Assembly: GCA_030530215.1 (NCBI GenBank)
Contig: JAUMVJ010000001.1
Span: forward strand, 56,158 to 120,157
DNA length: 64,000 bases
Source of the DNA: Coriobacteriia bacterium
Lineage (GTDB): Bacteria; Actinomycetota; Coriobacteriia; Coriobacteriales; Eggerthellaceae
Reading direction: 5' to 3'
Both the position numbers and the translations under genes were made by a program. Under the pieces are notes generated by a model. That model was not told the origin of the DNA. It saw only the letters and a program-made list of their open reading frames with translations, and searched no databases. Of the stretch, positions 1-10,455 are shown in pieces; position 1 is the first letter of the stretch; every line of letters starts with the position of its first letter.

Positions 1-163
1 TGCGATCGATGCCCTCGGCACCAAGCAAAGCGTGCAGCTTGATCCTAAGCTCGTCGGAGGTGTAGTCGGTATTGGTGGCAAGACGCCACATGTGCAGCAG
101 CGCACCCTGCGAGTAGACGCCGACAACCGTTTGAGTATTACCGATATCAATAGTAAGCAGCAC
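1..163 (-). CDS. coaX: Type III pantothenate kinase, N-terminal part (runs off window)
   Basis: The minus strand from a GTG at 163 encodes a protein beginning VLLTIDIGNTQTVVGVY, the DxGNT phosphate-binding motif of the CoaX (type III) pantothenate kinase family. CoaX catalyses the first step of coenzyme A synthesis in the cytoplasm. An AAAGGAG ribosome site lies about 7 bases before the GTG, which decides the start. Only about 54 residues are present and the rest lies left of the window. It follows bioY on the same strand after an 81-base gap, so the two may be co-transcribed. The family call rests on the N-terminal motif only. Confidence 0.85.
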   Translation of the reverse strand, partial: MLLTIDIGNTQTVVGVYSQGALLHMWRLATNTDYTSDELRIKLHALLGAEGIDR

Positions 164-244
164 GATAGTGCTCCTTTGCTCCCCTGCGTTAATTAAGCAA
201 CGTGTTGGATGCTACCACATCGCTTGAGCGCACTAGATGTTTTA

Positions 245-856
245 CTAACGGATTGCGACACGGACGGCCTGGGCGACCAAAACGGCCAAGACCATCTTGC
301 AAGCATCGATGGGCACGAAGGGCGCAACGGCAGCAACGAAGGCAGCCTCGATGCTCATGCCAGCGGAAATGGACAGCCATGCCCAGCCAAACACGTAAAG
401 AACAGCAAGGAAGACAACGCCCATCAAGATGTTGCGAGCAAGATCGCCCGCCGAGATCTTTGCGCCCAGGAAGCTCTTGGTCTCGGTTGCGCTGAAGAAG
501 GGAAGCTTACGAAGAAGGTGAGCAACACCCAGAGCAATAGCTGCGGCAACCAGAAAGCCGACGATGAAGCCACCCGTGGGGCCGAGCAGAGAGGCGATGC
601 CGCCCTTGAAGCCGGCGAAAACAGGCAGACCGACGGCGCCAAGCACCAGGTAGCAAGCGATTGCGGCCAGAGCCTCGCTGGGAGCCAGCGCGAAGAGAGC
701 AAACATTACGGCAAAGGTCTGCAGGGTGAAGGGCACGGGGCCGAAGGGAACAGTGACCCAAGCGCCAACCGCCATCAAGACGACGGACAGGGCAACGTAG
801 GCCACAGAGCGAGAACGGGAACGGTTGGTGGAAGGATTGACAGCAGCGGCGGTCAT
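245..856 (-). CDS. bioY: Biotin transporter BioY (ECF S component)
   Basis: A 203-residue hydrophobic protein with about six membrane spans. It carries the BioY-typical stretches PFGPVPFTLQTFAV (about residues 37-50) and GLPVFAGFKGG with a following LLGPTGGF (about 75-97). BioY is the biotin-binding S component that works alone or with a shared ECF energising module; no ECF ATPase genes are seen here. The ATG at 856 was chosen over upstream in-frame codons because AAAGGA sits just before it. A promoter and dyad lie about 100 bases upstream. BirA is encoded about 1 kb away, and a biotin-dependent decarboxylase lies at the right edge of the window. Confidence 0.9.
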   Translation of the reverse strand: MTAAAVNPSTNRSRSRSVAYVALSVVLMAVGAWVTVPFGPVPFTLQTFAVMFALFALAPSEALAAIACYLVLGAVGLPVFAGFKGGIASLLGPTGGFIVGFLVAAAIALGVAHLLRKLPFFSATETKSFLGAKISAGDLARNILMGVVFLAVLYVFGWAWLSISAGMSIEAAFVAAVAPFVPIDACKMVLAVLVAQAVRVAIR

Positions 857-950
857 GACGGTCCTTTCATCTTCGCAGTAGCGAAGCTTAAAGCGCCAGC
901 ACACGGCTTTCAAAAAACCGGCCGCGCGAACTCCGTGCCGCACGGGTAAC

Positions 951-1001
951 TGGACACAAATACTAACTTGTCCATCATACGTAAGGTGCCCAGCGGCGCA
1001 A
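951..1001 (-). promoter_or_regulatory. bioY promoter with a TGGACA-N12-TGTCCA operator dyad
   Basis: On the minus strand a TTGCGC (-35, 996-1001) and TATGAT (-10, 974-979) are separated by 16 bases. A perfect 6-base inverted repeat, TGGACA (951-956) and TGTCCA (969-974), with 12 bases between the arms, covers the predicted transcription start. The position suits a repressor of bioY. The BirA encoded nearby has no DNA-binding domain, so the regulator is probably another protein. Boxes were picked by eye. Confidence 0.5.
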
Positions 1002-1116
1002 GTATGAACACGTAGCATTTTCGATTACCCCAAGACCACAGAACCCACTCGCCCAAACGTAACGCCCAAGAAAGCAAGCTGCGATAGACTTATCGCTTGA
1101 TGAAGAGGGAGGAACC

Positions 1117-1665
1117 GTGTCACTACTTGAAATAATCTTACTGGGCGTTGCCCTTTCGATGGACGCTTTTGCCGTCACCATCTCCAACATGTTCGCCCAC
1201 CGCGGCATAAGCACGCGCCACGCCTTGCTCATGCCTCTGTTCTTCGGCGTATTCCAGTTCGGAATGCCCTTGATCGGCTACTTCGCCGGCAGCTTGGTTG
1301 CCGACCTCATCAGCCAATACGCAGGCATCATCACCTTCGTCATCCTGGGCTACATCGGCGGCAAGATGATCTGGGACGCCTTCCACGAGGAAGAAGAGGA
1401 AAGCGACGATAAGGATCTTACCTTGGGCACGCTCACCTTCCAGGCAATAGCTACGAGCATCGATGCGCTCGGCGTCGGCTTCAGCTTCGCCGCCCTCGCA
1501 GTCGAGCCCTTTAGCGCAGCGGGTATCATCGGCATCACCACCTTCCTGTGCATCCTCGTTGCCTTGCGCCTGGGACGCAGCTTCGGAGGCAAGCTTGGCA
1601 ACAAGGCCACCATCGTGGGCGGCATCGTGCTGATTCTCATCGGCCTGAAATCGCTGCTTCTTTAA
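1117..1665 (+). CDS. mntP: Manganese efflux pump MntP
   Basis: A 182-residue, six-span membrane protein of the MntP (former UPF0059) family, which exports Mn2+ to avoid toxicity. Two conserved intramembrane acidic motifs are visible, SMDAFAVT (D16) and SIDALGVG (about D116), one in each half of the internally repeated fold. The cytoplasmic loop is strongly acidic, EEEEESDDKD at about 91-100. The start is GTG, set by GGGAGG about 5 bases upstream. It is divergent from bioY and monocistronic. The roughly 100-base upstream region shows no convincing yybP-ykoY manganese riboswitch. Confidence 0.9.
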   Translation: MSLLEIILLGVALSMDAFAVTISNMFAHRGISTRHALLMPLFFGVFQFGMPLIGYFAGSLVADLISQYAGIITFVILGYIGGKMIWDAFHEEEEESDDKDLTLGTLTFQAIATSIDALGVGFSFAALAVEPFSAAGIIGITTFLCILVALRLGRSFGGKLGNKATIVGGIVLILIGLKSLLL

Positions 1666-1809
1666 AGCGGGGGGGGTGCGCAAACGGACGGACGCCCCAC
1701 CACCTAACGCGAGCACGAAAGCAAGCACCCGTTCCCTTCACAGATAGCCAGTGCGCGGGATCAAAGTCCTCGTCGGCTGCATGAAGCAAAACCAGCGTGT
1801 AAACAAAGA

Positions 1810-1846
1810 AGCGCCCCTCTACATTAAGCCGAGGAAGAGGGGCGCT
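1810..1846 (-). terminator. Rho-independent terminator after birA (bidirectional)
   Basis: An 11-bp perfect stem AGCGCCCCTCT / AGAGGGGCGCT with a 15-base loop. On the minus strand it is followed by a T-rich stretch (TTCTTTGTTT), so it best serves birA. It may also stop mntP read-through from the other side. Confidence 0.75.
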
Positions 1847-1884
1847 CTTACTTGCTTTAATGCCGGCAAAACCCGATAGCCGAG

Positions 1885-2682
1885 CTATTCGGGGATGGGC
1901 TTGCTGGCTACGTGAATCTCACCGGAGTGGCAGCTAAACAAGCTGCCGTCCGGGCGCTCAACCAAAAGCGCACCCTCAATGTCGACACCGCGAACCAAGC
2001 CTTCCGCGATGGTCTCTCCCTCAAGGTTTTCAAGGGCAACGTAATTACCGATGTTATACATGGCCTTGGAATACTCATCGTAAACACCCGCAAAGCCCTC
2101 GGCGCACCAGCGCTCGTAGTAGGCGCGGAACTCTTCGAGCAGAGTCTGCTGAAGGTCGGTGATAAGGGACATCTGCGAGCCGGCCAGGCCATCGGCGTCG
2201 GCATAGGCAGGCACTGTCACGGTACCCAGCTCGGCCACATAACCGAAGCGGTAACGATCGGATGCGGTGGCCTCGCCGCAGGGCCTGAAAACGTTCAGGC
2301 CGATGCCGATGCACAGGCCGTCGCCCACCTTGTCAGTGGAGATGCCACAGATCTTAGAGCCGCGGCAAAGAAGGTCGTTGGGCCATTTAATTTGAACATC
2401 GGGGATACCCAGAGCCTTCCAACAGGCGCTCTTCACCGCAAGGCAGGTGACCAAGGGAACGGTAAGCTGCTCTAGCAAGGGCTTTTGCGGACGAAGGGCG
2501 AAAGACATGTACAGGCCACCAACCGGGCTCGACCAATCGCGCCCTTGACGGCCGTAGCCTCCCGTTTGCTCGAAGGCGGCCACCACGTAGCCCTCGGTCA
2601 CTCCCTCGTGAAGCTTCTGCTTGATGAGCTCGTTGGTTGAATCGACTTGCTCAAAGGTGTGCATGTTCCAATCGGCTAGCAT
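1885..2682 (-). CDS. birA: Biotin-[acetyl-CoA-carboxylase] ligase, monofunctional
   Basis: A 265-residue biotin protein ligase. It has DSTN (14-17), the biotinyl-AMP loop GGYGRQGRDW (41-50) and KWPND (99-103), followed by the small C-terminal SH3-like domain. It activates biotin with ATP and transfers it to carrier-protein lysines, such as the EAMKM carrier encoded at the right end of this window. The protein starts directly at the catalytic domain and lacks the N-terminal helix-turn-helix of regulatory BirA, so it should not be a repressor. Its ATG overlaps the end of folPK by 7 bases, implying translational coupling. A second ATG 18 bases downstream is a possible alternative start. Confidence 0.93.
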   Translation of the reverse strand: MLADWNMHTFEQVDSTNELIKQKLHEGVTEGYVVAAFEQTGGYGRQGRDWSSPVGGLYMSFALRPQKPLLEQLTVPLVTCLAVKSACWKALGIPDVQIKWPNDLLCRGSKICGISTDKVGDGLCIGIGLNVFRPCGEATASDRYRFGYVAELGTVTVPAYADADGLAGSQMSLITDLQQTLLEEFRAYYERWCAEGFAGVYDEYSKAMYNIGNYVALENLEGETIAEGLVRGVDIEGALLVERPDGSLFSCHSGEIHVASKPIPE

Positions 2683-3989
2683 TTTCGTGCCTTTCCAACG
2701 GTGACGGTTTCCAAAGTGACCACGGTGTCGTCGGACAGAACGTGGTTGGGCAGAATGTCCAAAAGCGGCCTGACCACGAAATCCCTTTCGGTAAGAAGCG
2801 GGTGCGGCAAAATCAGGTGCTCAAGATCGGACACGTATCCCTGGTAATCAAGGATATCCAAATCGCAGGTTCGCGGTCCGTTTTTGACGGTGCGAACGCG
2901 ACCCAGCGAATCCTCGATGGTGTTCAGGTACTTCAGCAGCTCCTGCGGCGGCAAGCCCGTGCGAACCAGAGCAACAGCGTTCACAAAGCTATCCTGATCT
3001 TCCACGTAGGCGGGCTCGCTTTCGTAGAAGTCGGACATGTCGATAAGCTGTGTGTCGGGCATCATGCACATTTCAAGGATGGCCTGGTTGAGCATGGCCT
3101 TCTTACCCTCAAGCTCCTCGCCTTCGTCGGCCACCAGAGGAACATTGCATCCCATGCCGATGAGCGCATAGGGGCGCAGGTTCTCCTTCAGGGCTGCCAC
3201 GTGCGCGGCGACGTTATGGGCGCGCACCACGAAGGCACCAAGCTCGCAAGCCATCACCGCTTCAGCGGCGGAAGCATCGTCGCGCTCTGCAGGCTCGTCG
3301 ATGTGGTAGGCATAACCAATGTAGCTCTTGCGCGAAACCGCGACCATGGTGGGGTAGCCCAGATGGACGAGCACGTTGAAATTGCGCATAAGTTCGATGG
3401 TCTGCTTGGCAGTTTTACCGAAGCCGGGGCCTGGATCAAGGCAGATGCGATTTCGAGCGATACCGGCCGCCTCGAGCTCGGCAGCACGCGCCTGCAGGTA
3501 ATCGCAGACCTCCTTTACCACGTCGTCGTAGTGGGGCTCGTCCTGCATGGTGCGCGGGTCGTCACCCTGCATGTGCATGACAACCAAACCGGCATCGCAG
3601 GCGGCAGCAACGCGCACCATCTCGGGGTCGCGGAAACCGGTAACGTCGTTGATGATGGCAGCGCCCGCCTGCACACACTTTTCGGCAACCGCAGGATGGC
3701 GCGTATCAACGCTGACGCAAATGCCGTCGGCGGCTAAGGGCTTTACCACCTCAAGAACGCGGGCAAGTTCCTCTTCCTCCGTGACGGGGCTGGCGCCAGG
3801 ACGGGTGGACTCTCCCCCGACGTCGATGATGAGGGCGCCATCGGCGACCATCTGCTTGGCGGCGGCAACAGCTGCATCGGCATCAGCGTAAGAGCCGCCG
3901 TCGCTGAAGGAATCGGGGGTCACGTTCAGGATGCCCATGATCACCGGGTTGCGAGTATCGAAATCGTATTCAGCGCAATGCCAAATCAT
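2676..3989 (-). CDS. folP-folK: Fused dihydropteroate synthase - HPPK (FolP-FolK)
   Basis: A 437-residue two-domain folate enzyme. Residues about 1-265 are dihydropteroate synthase, with MGILNVTPDSFSDGG (about 18-32), GGESTRPGA (about 58-66) and CLDPGPGFGKT. Residues about 275-437 are 6-hydroxymethyl-7,8-dihydropterin pyrophosphokinase, with IGMGCN, FYESEPAY and GPRTCDLDIL. HPPK makes the pyrophosphate substrate that DHPS condenses with p-aminobenzoate, so the fusion joins consecutive steps in the order opposite to the reaction. Both domains keep recognisable signature motifs. No dihydroneopterin aldolase (folB) or folE gene is next to it. It lies downstream of ftsH and overlaps birA. Confidence 0.95.
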   Translation of the reverse strand: MIWHCAEYDFDTRNPVIMGILNVTPDSFSDGGSYADADAAVAAAKQMVADGALIIDVGGESTRPGASPVTEEEELARVLEVVKPLAADGICVSVDTRHPAVAEKCVQAGAAIINDVTGFRDPEMVRVAAACDAGLVVMHMQGDDPRTMQDEPHYDDVVKEVCDYLQARAAELEAAGIARNRICLDPGPGFGKTAKQTIELMRNFNVLVHLGYPTMVAVSRKSYIGYAYHIDEPAERDDASAAEAVMACELGAFVVRAHNVAAHVAALKENLRPYALIGMGCNVPLVADEGEELEGKKAMLNQAILEMCMMPDTQLIDMSDFYESEPAYVEDQDSFVNAVALVRTGLPPQELLKYLNTIEDSLGRVRTVKNGPRTCDLDILDYQGYVSDLEHLILPHPLLTERDFVVRPLLDILPNHVLSDDTVVTLETVTVGKARKC

Positions 3990-4118
3990 TGTCGTCCTTT
4001 CAAAGAAGACGTCTGGCTATCAAGCTCGGGGAAACAAGAACGCCCCATAGAGCACTTTGATTGTTGCCCCTAGCGCAAAAGCCGAGGAAGCCGTAAATAC
4101 TTGCTTCCACTGTAGCAA

Positions 4119-4153
4119 AAGGCCGGATTCGGAACTGCCCCGAATCCGGCCTT
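4119..4153 (-). terminator. Rho-independent terminator after ftsH
   Basis: A perfect 14-bp stem (4119-4132 with 4140-4153) and a 7-base loop, followed on the minus strand by TTTT. It lies between ftsH and folPK, so folPK-birA may have its own promoter in 3990-4118 or depend on read-through. Confidence 0.85.
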
Positions 4154-4199
4154 AAGTTCAATAGATATAAGGATTACATCCTTGATAAAAGCGAGGCCC

Positions 4200-6347
<2,148 letters not shown>

Positions 6348-6411
6348 GAAGTTCCTTACTGCTTTGCCAGTGGTGACAGCTGTTTGCGACTAGTGCGTAC
6401 GGCGACAAGCG

Positions 6412-6960
6412 CTAATCCTGGATGATCCCGTCTTTCAGAATGCCGATGTAGGGCAGGTTACGATAGCGCTCGTTGTAGTCGAGGCCGTAGCCCACGATGA
6501 ACTCGTCGGGGCACTCGAAGCCCACGTAGCGGCACTTGATGTCGGCCTGGAGGCGCGTCTTCTTGCGCAGGAGCGTTGCAACCTCGATGGAAGCGGGGTT
6601 GCGCGACTTAAGGTAGTTGATCAGATAGCGCAAGGTCAGACCAGAATCGAGGATGTCCTCGGCGATAAGGACATGCTTGCCCTCGATTTGCGAAGTGAGA
6701 TCCTTCAAGATGCGCACAACGCCGGAGCTTTTGGCACCATTGCCGTAAGACGAAACGGCCATGTAGTCCATTTCGATGGGGCATTTGATCTCGCGCGCCA
6801 GGTCGGACATGAAAATCGCGGCGCCGCGCAGAACACTGATGAGGACGACCGTCTGGCCTTCGTAATCCTTGGTAACCTGCGCGCCCATTTCGGCCACGCG
6901 GTTGCGGATTTCTTCCTCGGTGAACAAAACCTCTTTGAGATGCGGATGCATATCTTGCAC
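6412..6960 (-). CDS. hpt: Hypoxanthine phosphoribosyltransferase
   Basis: A 182-residue type I phosphoribosyltransferase with the PRPP loop LIAEDILDSGLTL (about 98-110), SVLRGAAIF (about 42-50) and a C-terminal FIVGYGLDYNERYRNLPYIG typical of HGPRT. It salvages hypoxanthine and guanine to IMP and GMP. The start is GTG at 6960, since AAGGA is about 9 bases upstream of it and too far from the ATG three codons later. It precedes ftsH by about 65 bases, the usual tilS-hpt-ftsH neighbourhood with maf inserted. Confidence 0.95.
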   Translation of the reverse strand: MQDMHPHLKEVLFTEEEIRNRVAEMGAQVTKDYEGQTVVLISVLRGAAIFMSDLAREIKCPIEMDYMAVSSYGNGAKSSGVVRILKDLTSQIEGKHVLIAEDILDSGLTLRYLINYLKSRNPASIEVATLLRKKTRLQADIKCRYVGFECPDEFIVGYGLDYNERYRNLPYIGILKDGIIQD

Positions 6961-7168
6961 AGGCTATCTTCCTTCAAAACGTGCGCTGGACGCGCCTGGC
7001 GCCCAACAATAAGTAGGTAAGTTGCCAGTGTATCAAAATCAATTGCGCCACCCACGCACCTAAACGCATATGGACGGCGATTTCAATCAATCTCCACTGT
7101 CTGAATAATAGACGGGGCAAAGCGTGCCGGGCCAAAGCAGGTTTTGATGCCACGCGCCCAACCGAAAC

Positions 7169-7846
7169 CTAGGGGATATCGAGCTCGATCACGCCCGTCT
7201 GGATATCGGGGAAGGCTTCGATCAAGCGAGCAACCGGAAGGCCAACGATGTTATTGTAGTCGCCTTCGTGATGGTCGACCAGCGCCGCGCCCTTGCCCTG
7301 AATGGCGTAGGCGCCCGCCTTGTCGATGGTCTCGCCAGTGGCAACGTAACGCTTGATTTCCTCGTCGGTAAGATCTTTGAAGGTGACCTTACTGGTTTCG
7401 TGGAAACTCCTAAAACCCATCGAGACACTGCCCTCAGGCTGCTCCTCGGTTGGCTCGCCAAGCATAACCAGCCAAACCGACACGCCGGTGATCACCTCGT
7501 GGGTGCGACCGGAAAGCTTGCGCAGCATCTCGCGCGCATGGTCGGCCGAATAGGGCTTTCCCATCATCTCGCCGTCAAGAACGACCGTCGTGTCGGCACC
7601 GATAATGAGCCCGGCGCCCTTAGGATTAGTTGCAAGGATGTCCTGTACAACGGCGCCGGCTTTACGCTCCGCAAGCTTCTTAACCGCTGCAGCGGGGTCG
7701 CGCATGTCGTCGGGCTCTAGGCTCTCGTCAACCTCTTGCGAGGGGCGATACACCGTGAACTTAATGCCGGCCTCCTCCAAAAGCTGCTTACGACGGGGGC
7801 TGCCGGATGCAAGAACGACGTTTAAGGGCATCTGTTGAACTGCCAC
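7169..7846 (-). CDS. maf: Maf-like nucleoside triphosphate pyrophosphatase
   Basis: A 225-residue Maf/YhdE-family protein with ASGSPRRK (13-20), GADTTV (about 83-88) and KAGAYAIQGKGA near residue 175. The family hydrolyses dTTP/UTP or modified pyrimidine nucleotides and is linked to septum inhibition. The GTG start is set by AAAGGAG with 5-base spacing. It lies 21 bases after tilS and about 208 bases before hpt, in the same direction. It is slightly longer than the family norm because of an insertion near 125-140. Confidence 0.9.
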   Translation of the reverse strand: MAVQQMPLNVVLASGSPRRKQLLEEAGIKFTVYRPSQEVDESLEPDDMRDPAAAVKKLAERKAGAVVQDILATNPKGAGLIIGADTTVVLDGEMMGKPYSADHAREMLRKLSGRTHEVITGVSVWLVMLGEPTEEQPEGSVSMGFRSFHETSKVTFKDLTDEEIKRYVATGETIDKAGAYAIQGKGAALVDHHEGDYNNIVGLPVARLIEAFPDIQTGVIELDIP

Positions 7847-7867
7847 GAAATCTCCTTTCAGGAAATG

Positions 7868-8968
7868 TTATTCGGTGCGCTTGCGACGAGCGCGAAAACG
7901 GCTCATCGGCTCGATGAGCACGCCTGATTTATTGGCACTGAGCGCTAGGTCTCCCTGAATATTGGCCACAAAGCCACCGCGAGGGGCGCCGCTTTCGTCA
8001 AATGAGGAAAGCACCGTCTCAATGGTCGCAGCGTCGATGCGGGCTTCGGAGCCCAGGAAAGTTTGCAGAACTGCGCGCGCCACCCTGCGTTTGATAACCA
8101 CGTGCTCGGCTCCGAACTCGGGCGCCAAACGCGCAGCAATCACGGTGGTATCGGGGCCGGGCTCGTCGATGAGCTCAACCTGCTGGGAGAAAACCTCGCG
8201 CGCCTGGGAATCAAGAAAATCATCCTCATCGGCAATCAGGTTCATCGTGCGCGTGAGCGTGTCGAGCAAGCGAGGATTGTGGCGCTCGCAGCTTGGCACC
8301 ACGCGGGCGCGCACATAAGCGCGAAAACGATCAAGATGAGCGTTTGTTGCATCCTCACGCCACAAAAAACCCTCGGCGTCGCGGCAAACAGGCTTGCCGG
8401 ATTCAGCGCGCTCATGAAGGTAATCGCGCAAGACCTCACGCGAAACGTCAAGCAAGGGACGCACAATAGGGCCATTGGCATAGAGCATCGAGCGGAAACC
8501 GCCGGGGCCCGTCCCCTTGATGGAGCGCATGTAGAAGTTCTCGACGCGGTCGTTTTGGGTATGCGCGGTAAGGATGCGACCCTCGGACACGGGAGCGCCG
8601 GCGTTGCGGCATAGACTCTCAAGCGCCTCGTGCGCAGCCAGGTAGCGCTGCTCACGGCCAATCGCCTCGACATTACCACCTGTTGCCTCGGCCAACTGAG
8701 CCACATCTATCCGACAGGTGAAGCAGGGCAAGCCGAGCATCCGACACAGCTCTTCAACGAAGGCTTGGTCGGCGTCGGCGGCATCGCCGCGCAGCATATG
8801 GTTCACGTGTAGCACCGCCAGGCTCCCGAGCTCGCCGCTCTGGTGCAAATCGGCCATAAGATAAGCAAGTGCCGTAGAATCAGAGCCGCCCGAAACCATT
8901 AAAACTGCAGGTGCATCCTTATTTATTAAAGAGCGTTCGCGTATGGTGCGCTTGATGGTGTTTATCAT
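7868..8968 (-). CDS. tilS: tRNA(Ile)-lysidine synthase
   Basis: A 366-residue protein with the PP-loop motif SGGSDS (about 26-31), HVNHMLRG and a C-terminal substrate-binding extension. TilS adds lysine to C34 of tRNA-Ile(CAU), converting its codon from AUG to AUA and its identity from Met to Ile, and is normally essential. The ATG at 8968 is preferred over a codon 45 bases upstream because a GGGGG-type ribosome site precedes it. First gene of the tilS-maf-hpt-ftsH run. Confidence 0.92.
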   Translation of the reverse strand: MINTIKRTIRERSLINKDAPAVLMVSGGSDSTALAYLMADLHQSGELGSLAVLHVNHMLRGDAADADQAFVEELCRMLGLPCFTCRIDVAQLAEATGGNVEAIGREQRYLAAHEALESLCRNAGAPVSEGRILTAHTQNDRVENFYMRSIKGTGPGGFRSMLYANGPIVRPLLDVSREVLRDYLHERAESGKPVCRDAEGFLWREDATNAHLDRFRAYVRARVVPSCERHNPRLLDTLTRTMNLIADEDDFLDSQAREVFSQQVELIDEPGPDTTVIAARLAPEFGAEHVVIKRRVARAVLQTFLGSEARIDAATIETVLSSFDESGAPRGGFVANIQGDLALSANKSGVLIEPMSRFRARRKRTE

Positions 8969-9077
8969 GCAATAGCCCCCTTCAGGCTGATTTCTCCCTT
9001 GAAACCGTAACATGTTCTTGGTAGAAAAGAGACGGCAGCGATGCCGCTAACACAGCCTCGTCATAAGGAGCACAGCC

Positions 9078-9449
9078 ATGAATTTCATCCTTCGAATCTT
9101 AGGGATATTCGTTGCGGTTATGGTCTGCGTGTACCTTTTGCCGGGCATTACGCTTATCCCTGGCGAATCGCAAGTCGTATCGGTGGGCATCATCGCCCTC
9201 ATCATCGCTGTGCTCAATTGCACGATCAAGCCGATTCTGCAATTCCTCGGAACGCCGATAACCATCATCAGCCTTGGCATTTTCTATCTGATTATCAACG
9301 CTCTGCTTCTTTACTTGGCGGCGGCAATCGGCAATTCGGTGTTCAACACCGGCTTCTACATCAGCAACTTCGCCGATGCCTTTGTTGGAGCGATCATCAT
9401 CTCTATCGTCTCGAGCATCATGAATGCCATCACCGGCGCAAACGACTAA
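9078..9449 (+). CDS. Phage-holin-family IV / YvlD-like membrane protein
   Basis: A 123-residue protein with four hydrophobic segments, spread over about residues 3-25, 36-52, 58-85 and 100-117. Its pattern (VYLLPGITL, LNCTIKPILQFLGTPITI) matches the YvlD / mycobacterial four-span holin superfamily IV. Despite the name these are ordinary chromosomal membrane proteins of unknown role, and nothing phage-like surrounds it. AAGGAG lies 8 bases before the ATG. Confidence 0.75.
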   Translation: MNFILRILGIFVAVMVCVYLLPGITLIPGESQVVSVGIIALIIAVLNCTIKPILQFLGTPITIISLGIFYLIINALLLYLAAAIGNSVFNTGFYISNFADAFVGAIIISIVSSIMNAITGAND

Positions 9450-9536
9450 GCGCCCACGTTCCCGCAGGCTCGATGCTCAATTAAAGAAACGCGCATCCTC
9501 GCCTGCAATCTCAACTAGTAAGCAACGGTTAACATC

Positions 9537-10298
9537 ATGCAAGAAACCCCAACCGACATACCGAAGAAAAAACGCGGTCGACCTCGCAAATCCGAGGAAG
9601 ATACCACCCTTCGCGAGGAAATCATCCTCTCGAACGCGCTTGATCTATTTCAAAGCCAGGGCTTTCAGAAAACGTCCATGACCCAGATTGCCCATGCTGC
9701 CGGGATGGATCAATCTTCCCTGTACTATCATTTCGACTCAAAAGAAGCGCTGGTCAACCGCCTGTACAACTTCGACCATGTCAAAGACAGATTCGCGCGT
9801 CTGGACAAAGCCGATATCGATAGCGCGCTCAAGCTTTACCTGTTAATCGTCTACGACCTTATTTCCAAGTGCGATCTACCCTTCGACTTCTTCGAATTCG
9901 AGTTCGTTGCCACCGACAAGCCTGGCGCCTTGCCCGGGCTCTTCGATGCCTACCGGGTGTTTTACCATTGCCTGATCAACACGATTTCCCAGGGCGTCGA
10001 AAGCAAGCTGTTCTTTGAGTGCGACCCGCATATGCAAGCGGTCAACATCTTGTCGGTTAACGAGGGCCTGCAGCATCATTACCATGCCAAGGGCAGAGGG
10101 CAGCTGATCCTGGAGACGGCCGGCTACACCGCAAAAAACCTTTCACCTGAAGAAATTGGCGAAGGAAGCGCGCGCCTTGTGCTTTCAAAAATGTGCGTAG
10201 AGCGCCCCGATTTCAACGACTTGAAGGCACGCGGACACGAAGTCGCCCTGGCCGAGGAGCTCATGCGCAAGGCTAGCTACTTCTCCTCGCGTTCATAG
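9537..10298 (+). CDS. TetR/AcrR-family transcriptional regulator
   Basis: A 253-residue regulator. Residues about 25-75 form the TetR helix-turn-helix (FQSQGFQKTSMTQIAHAAGMDQSSLYYHFDSK, split here at about 40-70). The remaining two thirds is an unassigned ligand-binding domain. The N terminus carries KKKRGRPRK, an AT-hook-like basic patch that could add minor-groove contacts. No efflux or enzyme gene is adjacent in the same direction, so its target is unknown. The ribosome site is weak. A strong terminator follows. Confidence 0.85.
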   Translation: MQETPTDIPKKKRGRPRKSEEDTTLREEIILSNALDLFQSQGFQKTSMTQIAHAAGMDQSSLYYHFDSKEALVNRLYNFDHVKDRFARLDKADIDSALKLYLLIVYDLISKCDLPFDFFEFEFVATDKPGALPGLFDAYRVFYHCLINTISQGVESKLFFECDPHMQAVNILSVNEGLQHHYHAKGRGQLILETAGYTAKNLSPEEIGEGSARLVLSKMCVERPDFNDLKARGHEVALAEELMRKASYFSSRS

Positions 10299-10316
10299 AG
10301 AATTACCCGCATAGAG

Positions 10317-10377
10317 AAACCCGCCTTCCCAGCTGGGAGCTTGCTATTTTGCAGCTTCCACCGGAAAGGCGGGTTTT
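10317..10377 (+). terminator. Terminator after the TetR gene
   Basis: AAACCCGCCTT (10317-10327) pairs with AAGGCGGGTTT (10366-10376) and ends in TTTT. The 38-base interior contains a smaller imperfect stem. Confidence 0.8.
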
Positions 10378-10455
10378 AACATCTTCGGCCCTCGACCTTC
10401 GGTTTTGGGCTTTTATTTTGGGCGGGTTGTTTTGAACTATCAACGCCTTAGCGCC

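Noticed and set aside
9078..9449. Holin-family name suggesting a prophage
   Set aside because: No other phage gene, att site or tRNA junction is near; the family is common in chromosomes.
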